Source: Lytechinus pictus (Eukaryota; Echinodermata; Echinoidea; Temnopleuroida; Toxopneustidae). From it: a stretch of 64,000 bases of DNA. Positions 11,201-26,200 of the stretch are shown piece after piece. Under the pieces are notes generated by a model. That model did not search any database. It saw nothing but the letters and a program-made list of their open reading frames with translations, and was not told where the DNA came from. Every line of letters starts with the position of its first letter. The first letter of the stretch is position 1. Location of the stretch: the NCBI RefSeq assembly GCF_037042905.1, contig NC_087253.1, positions 10,335,001 to 10,399,000 of the forward strand, in the 5' to 3' direction. The translations under genes were made by a program, and so were the position numbers.

Positions 11201-14200
11201 CATAGTGTGCGCTGGGCTTTAGTCCGAATCAAATCTTTGTGAAACCTCCCCCTGGTCATATATCATCCACTTACCACAAGGGAAGATCAAACAGCCAGCA
11301 GCTTCCCGGAAGAGGTTCTGTGAAAGAGGCTGCTGACACAAGGAGCATATCCTGTAGAAAACATGCAGACATTTGATATGAAAATATGTAAAGCCAGTCA
11401 GAAAAATTAAGAACTGTTATTATCAATCATTAAATATAAAGGAAACCAAAACCTAAGAAGAGAAGCAATCTTATTGGAAAGAGTAAAACAGGAGGAACAA
11501 TTTAAAACAAGTTTTATCAAAATCAGTTATGAAATAGGCAAGTTACGGACGTTTAAAAAGTCTTGTTGTGCTTTCTATGGGTATCCTAAAATTAGCATCC
11601 ATGCTTCAAAATGGCTGATTTTGTGGACAACCCTCCATTTGTTTTGTACACAAATTTTCAGGTTTTCCCCTTTATGTTACATATTTCGCATCATTTCCTC
11701 CTGACCTTGATATATGTGGTGTGAATTACATTTTCCCATGACATAAATTATACTCAGAATGAGGCAATATGCAATTTGAAAGATAATGGGCAAAATCTGA
11801 AAAATTTTGTACAGAACAAATGGAGAGTTGTCCACAAAATTAGCCATTTTGAAGCATGTTTGCCAATTTGAGGATCCCCATAGAAAGTAAAACAAGACCT
11901 TTTAAACGTCCATAACTTGCTTATTTCACAACCGATTTTGATGAAACTTGATTTAAACTGTTCCTCTCATTTTACTCTTTCCAATAAAATTGCTTCTCCT
12001 CTTGGGGTTTTTGTTTCCTTTAATGTTTGCAAATTCCATAACTTTCCAATGCTCATGATCATTTTACAGCCATAAAATTCTGTAAGCACAGCAAAATTTT
12101 GTGTCGTTGGGATATGGGACGTAGAAGAACGTCCAAACTTAAAGGCAACACGAAGTGCTGTTGTTGGATCAGACTGCTAATAATAAAGCGACCCTTAAGT
12201 TGGGCGCACAATACATGATCCGCTGCTATGAAATTTTTGAAGAAATTGTGTGCGTGAGGAACAGATTGAGTTTCTTCTTACCTGCTTAGGTTTGTAAACT
12301 GACCCCAGTGAGTTCTAGGATCTTCAATGAAGTGATTTCCTTGGCCTAGAAGCTTCTTTACCTGAAGGACCTGCACAGGACATATAAAAGATATCATCAA
12401 ACAGGACATGTCGAGGGCTTGCTAAAACGCTGTTCAAACAATAAAAATAAAAATAATATAGGATTTGTGTAGCGCACGTATCCACCTTGCTACATTGTAG
12501 GTGCTCAAGGCGCTCCTATATAACCCTACTGATTTTGGTGCACACAGCTTTTTGAGGAATTACATCCTGCCGGTACCCATTTACCTCACCTGAGTTGAGT
12601 GCAACACAGTGTGGATAAATTTCTCGCTGAGGGAAAACACGCCATGGCTAGGATTCAACCCCACAACCCTCTGTTTGAAAGGCAAGAGTCAGAACCACTA
12701 GACCACGATGCCACCACAGTAAAATTACAAAATATTTTCCTATTCTGATAACCATTTGATAGTGTGAGAAAAAAATTATATTAGCAACTTATTGTAGTCC
12801 CACTTTCAGAAAACCAGGAATGTAACATCACCTGAAAACAATCTTTCAGAGTAAAAATGAGGTGAATATTCTTCATTTTCTTGATAGTTAGCAATTTGAT
12901 GCAAATAATTTCAAAGGAAATATGGAAAATAGATGACGATTTCATTGATATAAAGATGTTAAATATAAAAATTTCAGCAACTTTTGGGAAGGGATTTTTT
13001 GTGTGACTTTTCCCTGTTTACCCCTCAACTGCCCATTTATTAATCCACCCCAACAAAAAGTTGATTTGAATAAAGAGAGAAAAATCCAACAAGCACAACG
13101 CTGAAAATTTCATAAAAATGGGTTGTAAAATAAGAAAGTTACAAAGTTTCGCTTAATTCCACAAAACAGTTAGGTGCACATACACCAGGTGGTATGCAAA
13201 TGAGGGAACTGATGAGTGATGACTCACTATTTCTTTTGTATTTTATTATAAGACATGAAATATTCTAATTTTCTCCCTATTTTCCTGTGAAACAAAGTTT
13301 TATTTCTCCCTGAACATGTGGTATTACCATTATTATAACATTGTATGGTTCAGTTAAGTTGGTCCATATTGTCAAATTGGTAAAAATTGAAATATTGTAC
13401 AATTCAAACAATAATAAAAAAAAAAAAGAAATAGTGAGTGAGGGACATCATCGATTCTCTCATTTGCACGTGACTACATGTAACTGTTTTTGTTAAAAAT
13501 AAGCGAAACTTTGAAATGTCATAACTTTCTTATTTTACATCCGATTTTGATAAATTTTCAGCATTATGCTTGTCGGATTTTTCTCTATTGATTCAAATCA
13601 ACATTTTTCTGGGGTGGACTTAAAGGAGAATGAAACCCTTGAAACCAGCTGAATCCATATCAAAGAGAAAAATCAAAGAAACATTGTTGAAAGTTTGAGG
13701 AAGATTGAATGAATAATAAGAAAGTCATGAGCATTTGAATATTGAGATCACTAATGCTATGTAGATCCTCCCATTGGCAATGCGACCAAGATCTGTGATG
13801 TCACACACATACAACTCCCTCATTACTTTAGTACTTATTTCACTTATATTCTCACTTTTACAGAGTCTATCACAAGGTGAGGTGTTCTCTTTATGAGAGG
13901 ACAAGTACAGAGGTTTCACAACATTATATCATTGATGAATCGTTTGTCATATGATTAGAATGAGCAAAAAGAGATGTTTTGGGGTATATTTTCAGTGTCC
14001 AAAAGGAGAGAGTTGTTCATCTGTGACATCATAGATATTGGTCGCATTGCCAATGGGAGGATCTCCATAGCATTAGTGATCTCGACATTCAAATGCTCAT
14101 AAAACTTCTATTGCTAGTCCTATTTTACTCAAACTTTTGTTGATCTCATTCTTTGATTTTTCTGCTTTCACAAAAGCTAACTTGCTCCAAGAGTTTCATT

Positions 14201-17200
14201 CTCCTTTAACCTTTAATAGCTTGATTGACTGAGCACAGAACAGTCATCTTCCATTTGCGTGTTAAGTCATTGGAAAATTGTGCGTAACTTCACGGACAGT
14301 CATATGAAAAACGCACCTAGAGGGTGTTCCAATCAAATTGCTGTACGCAATTTACAAGCAATTTTACGATAAAACCGGTGATTCTCTCTTAGGTGCTAAA
14401 TTAACATCAATGAAATTTTGAGTATATCATTTACCACAAGAAAGGAACACCAGACGTTCGTGAAATCGCTCATAACATAAAAACAGCTATATGAAAAACC
14501 CACCAAGGGGCCGTTTCATAAAGTTGTTAATAAGTTATGAGGGACTTTCAGAATACATGTAGCTACTGATCATTTCTTGTGGTAAATGATATTCACCAGT
14601 AAATGTTCATTGTGAGAACCAGTCGTTCTAAAGGTCACTTGTAAAATACGAAGAGCTTTATGAAATGGTCAACAGGTGCCAGCTATCACAGAACCTTGCC
14701 ACTGACTTACCCTCTCCTCCTGACTACCGATATCTTTGCACCCCTCCATGCTATCCTGGTGCTCCTCCATCACGATGTGTTGTAGGAACGGTCCCAGAAG
14801 GGGGTGTCTTTTAGACCAGAGATAAGTATCTGTTCCTTCTATCATCGCATGGCTTAGCAAGCTGTGAAAGAGGAACAATAATCGTTTCAGGGGGTATCTT
14901 TTACACCAGGGCCCCGTCTTACAAAGAGTTACGACTGATCCATTCAATCGTAATTCTATGGAAATCCATCAGTGTCATAATTTTCTCTACAGGCAATTGG
15001 CAAAATGTCCTTTGTAAACAAAGAAGAACACACCAAATTGTCAAGAAATCAATTAATTTATGGATATACATTCATATCTAGAAAAATTGTTGAACAAACA
15101 TGCATTATACAGTCATGCATACATGTATGTTGACTTTGCTGGCTTTCCATAGTTGCGATTGATCGGACCAATCGCAATTCTTTGTAAGACGGGCCCCAGA
15201 TATACACATTAGTGTCTGTTACAATTTGCAGATTTGGAGTTCTGTCTCGGACTTCTTTATTTTCCTACAATAATTATAAAAGATCATAGAAAATGAGGCA
15301 CAAGAGTTGCCGTTTCATTGCATAAAAAATCAAGTGTGAAGTATCAAGGCCCCTTTCAAATCTGGTCACAATTTCAAGAGGTGTTCAACAGATGTCAGAC
15401 TTTTGTTTTAGTGAGTTTTTGTGCTATTTTCTTCTTGGGTTATGTTCCCCAAAATATTTATCACTGATTATTAAAGTTATAAATTCCATCCAAATTGTCA
15501 TAGCTTTCATTGTTTATAAACACATTGCATAGCTTTTGGTCCACCTTCAATGTACCATAGATGGTAAGACAAAACGTAGATGCACTCACGGATCCAGGAG
15601 GGGGGGGGGCAGAGCCGGCCCGTGCCCCCCCTCCCCATTTTGAGAGGCACAATCAAAATTTGAAATGTAAAAATGCCGTTGAAACAGAAGTGTGCGCCCC
15701 CCCCCCTTTTGAAAGTGAAGACCTTTTTTTTTTTGGTTGTTACATTTTTCCTTGGGAAAATGTCCCCCCCCCCCCTCTTTTGGAAAATCCTGGATCCACC
15801 CCTGCGTAGATGGTAAGAAAAAACCAATCCATGTACTATCATGCACAGAGAAGATATTCACCTTTGCTTTCTCTCCCATATGCAAGCATAGATGCACATC
15901 TGATTAAACTCCCTGGTTAGAAATCCATCAGGAACCTGAACCTCTCTCAAAAGCTTGACCCCTTCCAAAGCACCAAGGTGACCGACCAATAGGAAGGCTA
16001 TCCTCTGCCATGTGACCGTAGGTGACCAATCAGGAACACTCGCTTTCGCTTGGGAGTGAGTTGAACCCAGATCTTCTTGTACATTTTCTTGAAGAGTACT
16101 GCAATTTTCAATGCCTTCTTCTGATTGGCCATACAATCCCTCCGAGTTACTGTCCCTTTGGATAGTACTGATCTCACACTCCTCTAATCTCTGCTTGCAT
16201 TTTTCTGTCAAGCCTTCTGATTGGGTCTTTGGCTGTGATGCCTCCGTGATTGACCAGTCACATTCCGGCTTGGTACTATCGTCCGTTACCTCTGCCTCTT
16301 TCACACCCGTTTCACCGTCAACATGGGAAGTCGATTTGGATACACTCTTTATAGCGTAAGGTGACAGAATGGCTCCACAATTCAAGCAATTTCTCTGAGA
16401 CAAACGTTTCTTCCCCTTGCAAGATGGCTGACATTTTTTCATCCATCCCAAAACGGTTTTCCATTCTTCCGCAGAAGCAGGTATCAAGTCTGCAATAAAA
16501 TGAGACAATGTATAGATAATAAACAAATATATCAGGCTTTGAGAAATTATAGGGGAATTATTTATCCGAGGTTGGTCTGGCAATTACTATAGTAAACTAT
16601 AGTAAATAATAGTAGTTTTGCCAGTCCAACCGAGGATTAATAATTCCCACTATGCTTTCGAAGGAAACGCCTGATATATATGTTTTATATCCTACTTTAT
16701 AATTTAGAACCAAAATCTATGCACTAAGCTTGCAGAGTCCGGTTACTTGCGTTGGATGGCCCACTTTTCCCCAATCTGAACGCTGATTGGCCTGCCCCGA
16801 TGCATCACAGGACTTGCCCGGGAGAGACAGCTCGCTGAGTTTAGCTCAATATCCAATTTTCTCAAATAATGACGTCAGAATATTGGTATAGTGAAAAATA
16901 TATCGAGGTCTGACGCCACGCAACATCATAGTTAAAATGTATTTGGTCACATGATGCTATTTGAACCAATCACTATACAGGATTTAATCTATGTAGGAAT
17001 TAAGAATGAATATAGTTAAAATGTATTTGGTCACATGATGCTACAATTTGAACCAATCACTATACAGGATTCAATCTATGTAGGAATTGAGAATGAATAT
17101 AGTAATAATAACAGAGTCTTTCCCATGAGGTCAAGGTCCAGGAGCCAGAGGATTACATTAATTGTATAATCGAAAAATTATTTTCGACTGAGCATCAACT

Positions 17201-20200
17201 TATAATCCATGCTTTCCATTTCAAAACATGCCCCAGAGGCACATACATGTAGTTGACCCCACTATATGTGTGAAAAATTATATGCGTTTTTTTTAAGTGT
17301 ATATTTCAGCTTACGTTGAAGATCGGGCTAAGCGGAACCTTTTTTTATGTAAACATGTACATAGACAAACGTACGTATCTCCATCTCCAACAGCTCTCCA
17401 TAATAAGAATTATCCCTCTATTTCTTCAGAAGAAATGAGTGCATTATATGTTTATACTTAAATATATTAGAAGGTTCTATGAAGAGATGTGTTCCAGAAA
17501 TTGATTTAGGTCAATATTGAATGAAGAAAAGTGATACAAATGGCATAGGATATGACACATGTATTAGTGAACTTCATCTTGGCTCTCACCTTTCTCAATT
17601 AATGCAACATCTCCAAGTTGAATGCAGATTTTCAGAGCGTCCATCTTGCGATCTTTCTCCCTGCGTAACAGGACGACTGCCCCTCTCCAGTAGCCGGCCC
17701 TTAAAAACAGAGGTAACAGATCGTCTACAGGAGCACTACCGGAGGTCAGGATTAGGTCAAGGGTCAGGTCATGTGACCATGTTATCAGGTGACTCCCAAG
17801 CCTGGGTGAATGAAATCACAAGCAAGATACAAAAACAAAGGAAGTGGAAAAATTAATGATAACTATAGCTGATGATGGATATTTAAATTGCTTAATGGAG
17901 TATCATGGCCCTCCCCCCCTCGACTAATCGCGCAATGTTTCCGAAATGCAAAAAGATAGCATCGCAAAATTTTATGACTTTTTCTTTTTAAGTCTTGTGC
18001 AACTTTTAAGATCAAAGTCACGACATACAAGTATAGCATCACGCACCACGTGACTTTTTACGAGACAATGTCATGCCAAAAATGGCTAATTTTTATAGTT
18101 TACATACAAAGTCTGAGGGAGATGAAATTCATAAAAGGGTGATTATTTTCATTCTAATTGGTCTGCTTAATGAATTTAGGATTTAATTTAGTTGCAATAT
18201 TGACTGTAATAGTTTCCATTAAAAAAAAAACAATGAAAAAACAGAGAAATACATAAATTCTAAAAACAAAGAAATACATAAGTAAAAAATTGGCTTTCGC
18301 TATTTTCCCTTGTAGAAACCTTTAAATTAGATTGAAAAGATGAAAAAAAGGGCAATCTGAAGTGAAATTGGGTGTTAAATATGCAAATAACGTTTTTTCA
18401 CGAAAAAATTAGCATATTTTATTCATGATAAATGAAAAAAAATTATTTTCAGAATCTTTTTTATACTAGCTCGTAGTTTATGTGGTACAGAATGTGCATG
18501 CCGAATTTCGGCGCGATCGCACAAACAGCGGCCGAGATCAGAAGGGGGGCCATCAAATGGTCTATGACCTAGGTCATAGGTCATCTGAACCTCAGGCAGG
18601 ATGTTCAGTAATACATGTACTTGATCACCCTTATGTTGAAGTTTCATGAACTAGGTCCATATATTTTCTTAGTTATGATGACATTTCAAAAACTTAACCT
18701 TCAGTTAAGATTTGATGTTGACGCCGACGTCGGAAAAGCAGCACCTATGGTCTCGCTCTGCTATGCAGGCAAGACAAAAGAGCCCAAGAGAATTCCCATT
18801 TACTGCAATGGTAAATCCACAGCAGCAGATTTATGCAGAAGGTTGTGAAAAGTAACGAGCGAAAATAAAAATAAAAAATTGCCTGTTAGAAGCCATGTTG
18901 AAATGATTTGTTAGTATATAAATTCTCCCAGTTAACATTTACATTATGAAATCAATTCATCTTTGATAAATTTCACTTACTTTGGAAGTATGCCGCAATC
19001 ACAAAATAGGTCACTGGGACTTGGCGTGTCAAAGGTCACTGCAGCTTCTGCTAGACTTAAAACCAGTGGTTTTAATGCCATCACTTGATCTATGAATTTT
19101 GTCCTGGAGGGTTACAAAACACAGGCACATGTAAGAGTGAATTATTTGACATAAACGCCTTCTATGTCATTTTTTAAAGACATTGATATAGGCTAATTTT
19201 GAATTCCTTTGGACAATAAAAAATGATAGTATATCAGCCATGAAAACAAAGTTTTGATTAAAAAACATGAATAGAGTGTAAATCCTGAGCTTAAAATATT
19301 TGATATTCCCATCTGAAAAAGGGTCAATTCAGGCACATTGTAGGAAAATTGTGAGGTGGATATGGATCACAGTAAAAAAAAAAACTGATATGTTTCATTA
19401 TTATTACTTTGAGTTTTGACATATAGGACTGAGACATTCTAAGAACATCATGTCATCATATGAAAATGATGACTATCTTCCTATTTTTCATCCTGAACGC
19501 GAGATGAAACTTGTTGATATTCCATTCTGAAAAAAGGGACAATTTGATTATTAAATTAATATCTTAACTATTAATCTAATATGCCTAATGAGAGCATGGA
19601 ATCTGTTAATATTATGGCCTGAAAACTGGACATTTAAAGCACTTTTGTAATTATGAATAAGATGCATGAGTTAATATATTTTCAACAATCAATGCGAGCG
19701 CAAATCGCAGGCAAGTTGCCAGGAATAGAGCATGCAAACTAAATAAATAACCTGGAGACTCCAGTTTTCTGTTTCTAAAATACCAATTTTGTGTTCATCG
19801 CTGTTCTAAACCTTACACTCCACATTCTTTGGTGACATATACAAGACATACGATAAGGCATTGTAAAAATAGCAATTCTCAGAAAAACGTCAGTTTCCAC
19901 GCGAATAAGTCTCGGCAAACACTGTGAACATGTTTGATAAGCAAATATTTCATTAATATTTTATTGAATTTTCTTTTTCATGATTTTCCCTTTATACTTT
20001 TTCTTGTTATTCAAATTACCTAACTAAAAAAAAATTATTTTCTAATAAATTCTGTATTCCGTGGGATTCATCCGTTTTTTAAACAAAATTATCTAACTTA
20101 AAAAATCCTTTTCTATTAAATTCTGTATTCCGTGGGATACATCTGTTCTTTAAACATAAAATTTGGGGACTCTAAAACTGACCAAAACCACAAAGATCCC

Positions 20201-23200
20201 TATTTCAAATTGAAGTACTTATAGGAGATCAATACACACAGAAAATTATAAAGAATAATAGTTCCAGACCATTGTATTACAAGAAACCCTGTTTACCTGT
20301 TGCTATGTGGGTGAGTCCTTGGGAACGCTTCTACATAATGCAGGATGAGATCCTTGGGCTGGTCATGTAGTATCTGATAAACATGCCACGGGCTGATGGA
20401 TGGAAAGTCCGATATCATCATATCCAAAGCTTTCTGGGAATCTAAGCCGCAAAGCCTGTAACAAAAGATTTTAAAGGAGAATGAAACTCTTGGAGCAAGT
20501 TAGCTTTTGTGAAAGCAGAAAAATCAAAGAATAAGATCAACAAAACTTTGAGTAAAATAGGAGTAGCAATAAAAGAGTTATGAGCATTTGAATGTCGAGA
20601 TCACTAATGCTATGGAGATCCTCCCATTGGCAATGCGACCAAGACCTGTGATGTCACACACGTACAACTCTCCCATTTGGACACTGAAAATATACCCCAA
20701 AACATCTCTTTTTGCCCATTCTAATCATATGACAAATGATTCATCAATGATATAATGTTGTGAAACCTCTGTACTTGTCATCTCATAAAGAGAACACCTC
20801 ACCTTGTGATAGACTCTATAAAAGTGAGAATATAAGTGAAATAAGTACTAAAGTAATGAGGGAGTTGTACGTGTGTGATATCACAGATCTTGGTCGCATT
20901 GCCGTTGGGAGGATCTACATGGCACTAGTGATCTCATTATTCGAATGCTCATAACTTTCTTATTATTCATTCAATCTTCCTCAAACTTTCAACAATATGT
21001 TTCTTTGATTTTTCTCTTTGATATGGATTCAGCTGGTTTCAAGGGTTTCATTCTCCTTTAAATGGTATAATCATAATAGGCATTTAAAGAGCGCCATCTA
21101 TCTAGAAATATTCTATTCCGAGGCGCGATGTTATTATTACCCCGGCTTTAGCTCGAGCTGCCTTTCAGCGCTCATGCATTCAAGGAATTAATCCTGCCGG
21201 GTACCCATTCACCTCACCTGGGTTGAGTGCAGCACAATGTGAATAAATTTCTTGCTGAAAGGAAATTACGCCATGGCTGGGATCACAATGGTATGTGGAG
21301 TCTTGTGGCCCAGTGGATTAGTCTCTGGACATGATAAAATAAGAAAGTTATGAAATTTTAAAGTTTGCTTATTTTGATATGCACGACTTGGTGACATGCA
21401 AATGAGACAGACAAAGACGTCCCTTCCTCACACTTTGAATTATAAAGAGGGTCGTAGGTTTGAATCCAAGGGATGGTGTAATTCCCATCAACAAGAAATT
21501 GATTCACAATGTGCTGCACTCAACCCAGGTGAGGTAAATGGATGTTTGGCAGGGTAATCATGCTGCATTACTCTACAGCGCTTAGAGACTTCTGATAAAT
21601 AATAATAAATGTACTTGCTTTATATAGTGTAATACTGTATACTGCAATGATGTACACGTACATGTACCTTTGCAGAAGGCCGAGATACTGCGGCAGATTT
21701 CTGGAGATGAGGTCGGCACTCAATAACTGGTCAATGGTTTCCTGTAAATCTATGCTGTCTTGATCATCAGGATAGCTGTTTGTCGTTGCAGCTGAAAAAA
21801 ACAAAAACCAACAGTTAGACGAATCAAACTGAGAAATCAATGGGGGTATAAGTAAGGCATATTTCGTGACTTGCTCAGCTAAAGGTCAAGTCCACCCCAG
21901 AAAAATGTTGATTTGAATGAATAGAGAAAAATCAAACTTACAGTATCTAGCATAACGCTGAAAATTCATCAAAATTGGATGTAAAAGAAGAAAGTTATAA
22001 CATTTCAAACTTCGCTTATTTTTCGTAAAACAGTGATGTGCACAACTTAGTGACATGCAAACGAGACAGACGATGATGTCCCGCACTCACTATTTTTTTT
22101 CTTGAATTACACAATATTTCATTTTTTGCAGATTTGACAATAAGGACCAACTTGACGGAACCATATCTTATTTAACATTGCTAATTCCACATGTTCAGGG
22201 AGGAATAAATTGTTGTTTCACTTGGCAATGAGGAGAAAATCAGAATATTTCATATGATAAAATACAAAAAGAAATAGTGAGTGGATGATGTCATCAGTCT
22301 CCTCATTTGTATACCAACCAGGATGTGCATATAACTAATTTGTGAAATGAAGCAAAACTTTAACATAGTTTACATCTGATTTTCAAGAAATTTTCAGTGT
22401 TATGCTTTTTAGATTTTTCTCTTTTTATTCAAATCAACTTTTTGTTAGGGTGGACTTTTCCTTTACAGGGGCTGCGGAACGATGTTCATAGTGGGGGTAC
22501 AGAACCAAAAGTGGGGGTTTTGGAAAGCTGAAGCGCCCCCCCCTTCTCATCTCATATCTCCTTCTCTCGCCTTGTCCCATCTCATCTCATCTTATCTTAT
22601 CTTATACTCTACCTTCCACTTCCTCAGCTCTCAATGTCACCCCTTCTTTCTATCCACTATTCTAGGACTCACAACATGGGGTACAGTGGGGGCGTCGTGG
22701 TCTAGTGGTTACGAATCTCGGCTTTCAATGAAAGGGGCGTGTTTCCTTCAGCAAGAAATTTATCCACATTGTGCGGCACTCAACCCAGGTGAGGTGAATT
22801 CCTTAAATGCACCAAGCACCTTTAGCAGCTGGAGCTACAGCCGGGGTGATATACAGTGCGCCATTGAATTGGAAACTAGATAAATCGGCAGCTCATAAAT
22901 GCTATATATTATTATTACCGTAAACCTCTTCCTTGGAAAATACTACTTTTGCCAATTTGAAGTATGAAAGCTAATCAATTAGGGCTTCAACCAATTCATT
23001 TTCCTAAATGAGACTCTGTGCATAATGTATGTATTATGTACCCTTTCACAAGGAAAAATATTTTCATCGTACGATGTATCAAGTTCCCCACAGTGGAGCA
23101 AGTACTCACCCCTTTCACACTGTAGAAGAGTTTTAAACGCTTCATGATAGCAGCTCTGCTTGTATTGCAGTACCTCCATAATCCTCCGTCTGTCCAGTAA

Positions 23201-26200
23201 TCTGAAATGCTTCTTGATGAATACAGATCTGCATTCATCCAACTCTGAAATAAATATAATAATGATTACAAATTTAGTTTCACTTTTGTTTATTACTGTA
23301 TTTATACTTATCATGTACTTATTATTTCTCCCCCCCCCCCCTTATACACCCATACATAGATAAATTTTGAATACAGTGCATCCCCCAAAAGAAACCAAAA
23401 CCACAATTCAGAGTAATCCTTTGCTTTCATGATCATAAATTTGCTTCATGAAATGTACATGAATGAACAGATATGCATCTCTTCTTTCAATTGAAGCCAA
23501 TATCAATGTTGATAATGCAAGCATGAATAAGTTTGAACAATGAAAATTGGTGCTACCAAATTTTCATTTGCATGAGCAAATTACGATTTTTTAGTAGCTT
23601 TTTCTAGCTTTTACTGCTATCTATTTGAAAAGTTCACAACTTAAATATCCATCTTTTCTTCTTTCACATCATGTATGAATCATGCATGGTCGAGAAAATA
23701 TTGATCATAAACATGCTTGATTTCTAGCGATTTGACGGATCGTTGAAAAACATGGTTCACTTTACAACAAAGCAACAGACAATGGGCTAACAGCGAATTC
23801 ACTACCTTTCTCCATTTCTGATTGAGGAGCCTCCTCTGCTTCTCTCTCATCACCACGCCCTTCTTCATTTGCATAGATATCAAGAGTAAAGCTGAGCATT
23901 GCTAGGCGACTGACATCCTCCCTGATAGTCACTGGTAGATGTGATGGGTTGATGCCTTCACAGTCAGATGTCTCTTCCAGCTTATCAACCCAAGTCTGTA
24001 GAACACCTCTCATGGTGCTGGGGGCGTAACGGGTCTTAGGGTCTTCAGAGATTTGCTTGCTACAAAAAAATATACATGAGTATTATTAGTTTAGTGGTTC
24101 AAGGAGGATAGTTAAAGAAGACATTGAGAAGTGGAAATAATCATATGTCTCTTCTAGCTTATCAACCCCAGTCTGTAGAACACCTCTCATGGCACTGGGA
24201 GGGGAAACGCATCTTAGGGTCTTCTGAGATTTGCTTGCTACAAAAAACATTACAAATGATGATTATAATAACATCATATTTTACTCAAGGTAGTTCCGAA
24301 ATCTGTTCTCCCAGCATGCCCTGCTTAACATGATGTTATCATATCCAGCATCAGCACAGTTAACAAGTGAGCATAAACACCTCTGCACACATAATTTGGT
24401 TCTGGTTCTTGCACTGTATTGCAATTCACAGAAAAGTGAAAATGAAACTGCTCGTCAATCAATTTCAAAAGAGCCAGTATGCGGCAATCACTGATCATGT
24501 CTGACACTAAATGTACATTTGCCTTTATGAGCTCCCCAATATACTGTATATATAATTAAGAATTATTTGGAAATACTAAATAATTACATCTACATAAATG
24601 ACAGTAGGATTTGAGAATGAAACAGGTAAGTTTTAAGGATCAACGTAAGATCAACAAAGCATAAATTACAACAAAAGAAAAAAGACGAGTCAAAACAACA
24701 TGGTCTTGTGCAAGAACTTACAGAGCAGTCTTTGTAGCTTCAATCACATCATCGAGCCTGGAATCAATTTCGATCTCTTCACTCTCTTGTGAAAACCACC
24801 CATTATCAGATGAACGAGCTCCAACTGAAGGTGAAGTTCCCGGTGGAGGCTGGGACCTCTCAGTAGACTGCTGATAGGCAATCTCCTTGTGCTGTATGGC
24901 CGAGGAGGACCCTTTCCTGCGTGTGGGGCTTGCCGAGACGGGGCTCGGGGAGGGGGAAGGGCGTGGCTGGAGTGGGGGTGTAGAACGCTCCTCTTCTTTG
25001 GGTGAGAGGGGGTTGCTGTCGCCGATGGACTGGAGGAAGGTCTTGGTCTTCGTTAATTTTGATGCGAGGCTGAGGAGAATGGAAAGAAGAAAACATATTA
25101 ATCTTCAATAAAAATACATGCGCTGCATCTATATAGCGTCATCTATATACATGTACCTCCACTCAACCCGGGTGAGGAAATTCATTCCTGTGTGCTGTGT
25201 AAAAGGCTTGCTGGGCTAAAGTACCCCTTTGGACGCACAATGGTACGTGATATGGACTATGCTGCAATCCTATGACAAAAGGAAGCGACTCTTATTTTTG
25301 TCAAAAATGATTTTTTTTTTCCTGCTATGGGATATTTTCTTTGTTTTCTACATGATGCTAAAGGAATTAACAGTCATGTAACCCCAATTTCTGAAATACA
25401 CCCCAGTAAAAGACATTTCAATTCTCTAATATAGGATTATACCTAATATATATACCTGTCTTTGACGGATTTGAGATTAATCTGAGCGGTAGAGTTCAAG
25501 ATAATCTGCTGCGTTTCCATCAATCCACTCGAATGAGGTAACCCCGACGTTGCGGCTATGATCACGTTGGAAGACGGCAGGGTGGAGCTTACCGGCGAGG
25601 GTCTCTGAGCTTCCTTCTTAGGCGACATGGCTGGGGAAGGGATGGTGGGTGAAGGGGTCGATTTGAGGGAGCGAGGCTGGGATGAGGAATGGGGGGAGAG
25701 GTCTGGTAGACTTGTCGGTCGGTAAAGGACAGAGCCAGGGGCTGGGGAATGTAGAGGTGATGGCTTCCTTGATACAGTTGCGGCTGAAATGAAAGCACAC
25801 AATGTATGTTTATATTTTTATTGTTATACAGGTACATGTATTTCTTAAAATATATATTTGTTACTGAATCTGACCAAACATCTCAGTGACCTTTGACCCC
25901 ATGGCCCCAAAATCTAGTCAGATCACAAATCTCATATCACAAGTATAAAAAAAAACAGTATCAAAATTAATCTATCATCTCGTTAACTTTTTTTATAAAT
26001 ATCTCAATAAATGATCAATTTTCTTCGATTTTTTTTTCATGTACTTCTTTGTTTATCAATTTTTGGATTCATTTTTTTTCAAAGAAATTTTTGGGGAGAA
26101 GCATAAAATCAAATGATCTATAAAAAAACTACTCACTGATGTCTATCACTCTACTCTTCGTCTTTTTCCGTTTTGGAGATTCCGATGGGGTTTGCCTTCC

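Noticed and set aside
13725..13919. 64-codon frame also found almost unchanged at 20760-20954
   Set aside because: Both lie in inverted copies of MITE family C; the shared frame follows from repeat identity and has no domain.
15461..15842. Four overlapping Gly/Pro-rich frames
   Set aside because: Created by C/G homopolymers inside a GGATCCAGG-ended element, in an HPS5 intron.
18615..18848. 77-codon frame ending in [14 protein letters not shown]
   Set aside because: It lies in a dispersed repeat whose 3' segment recurs near 41.4 kb; no recognised domain.
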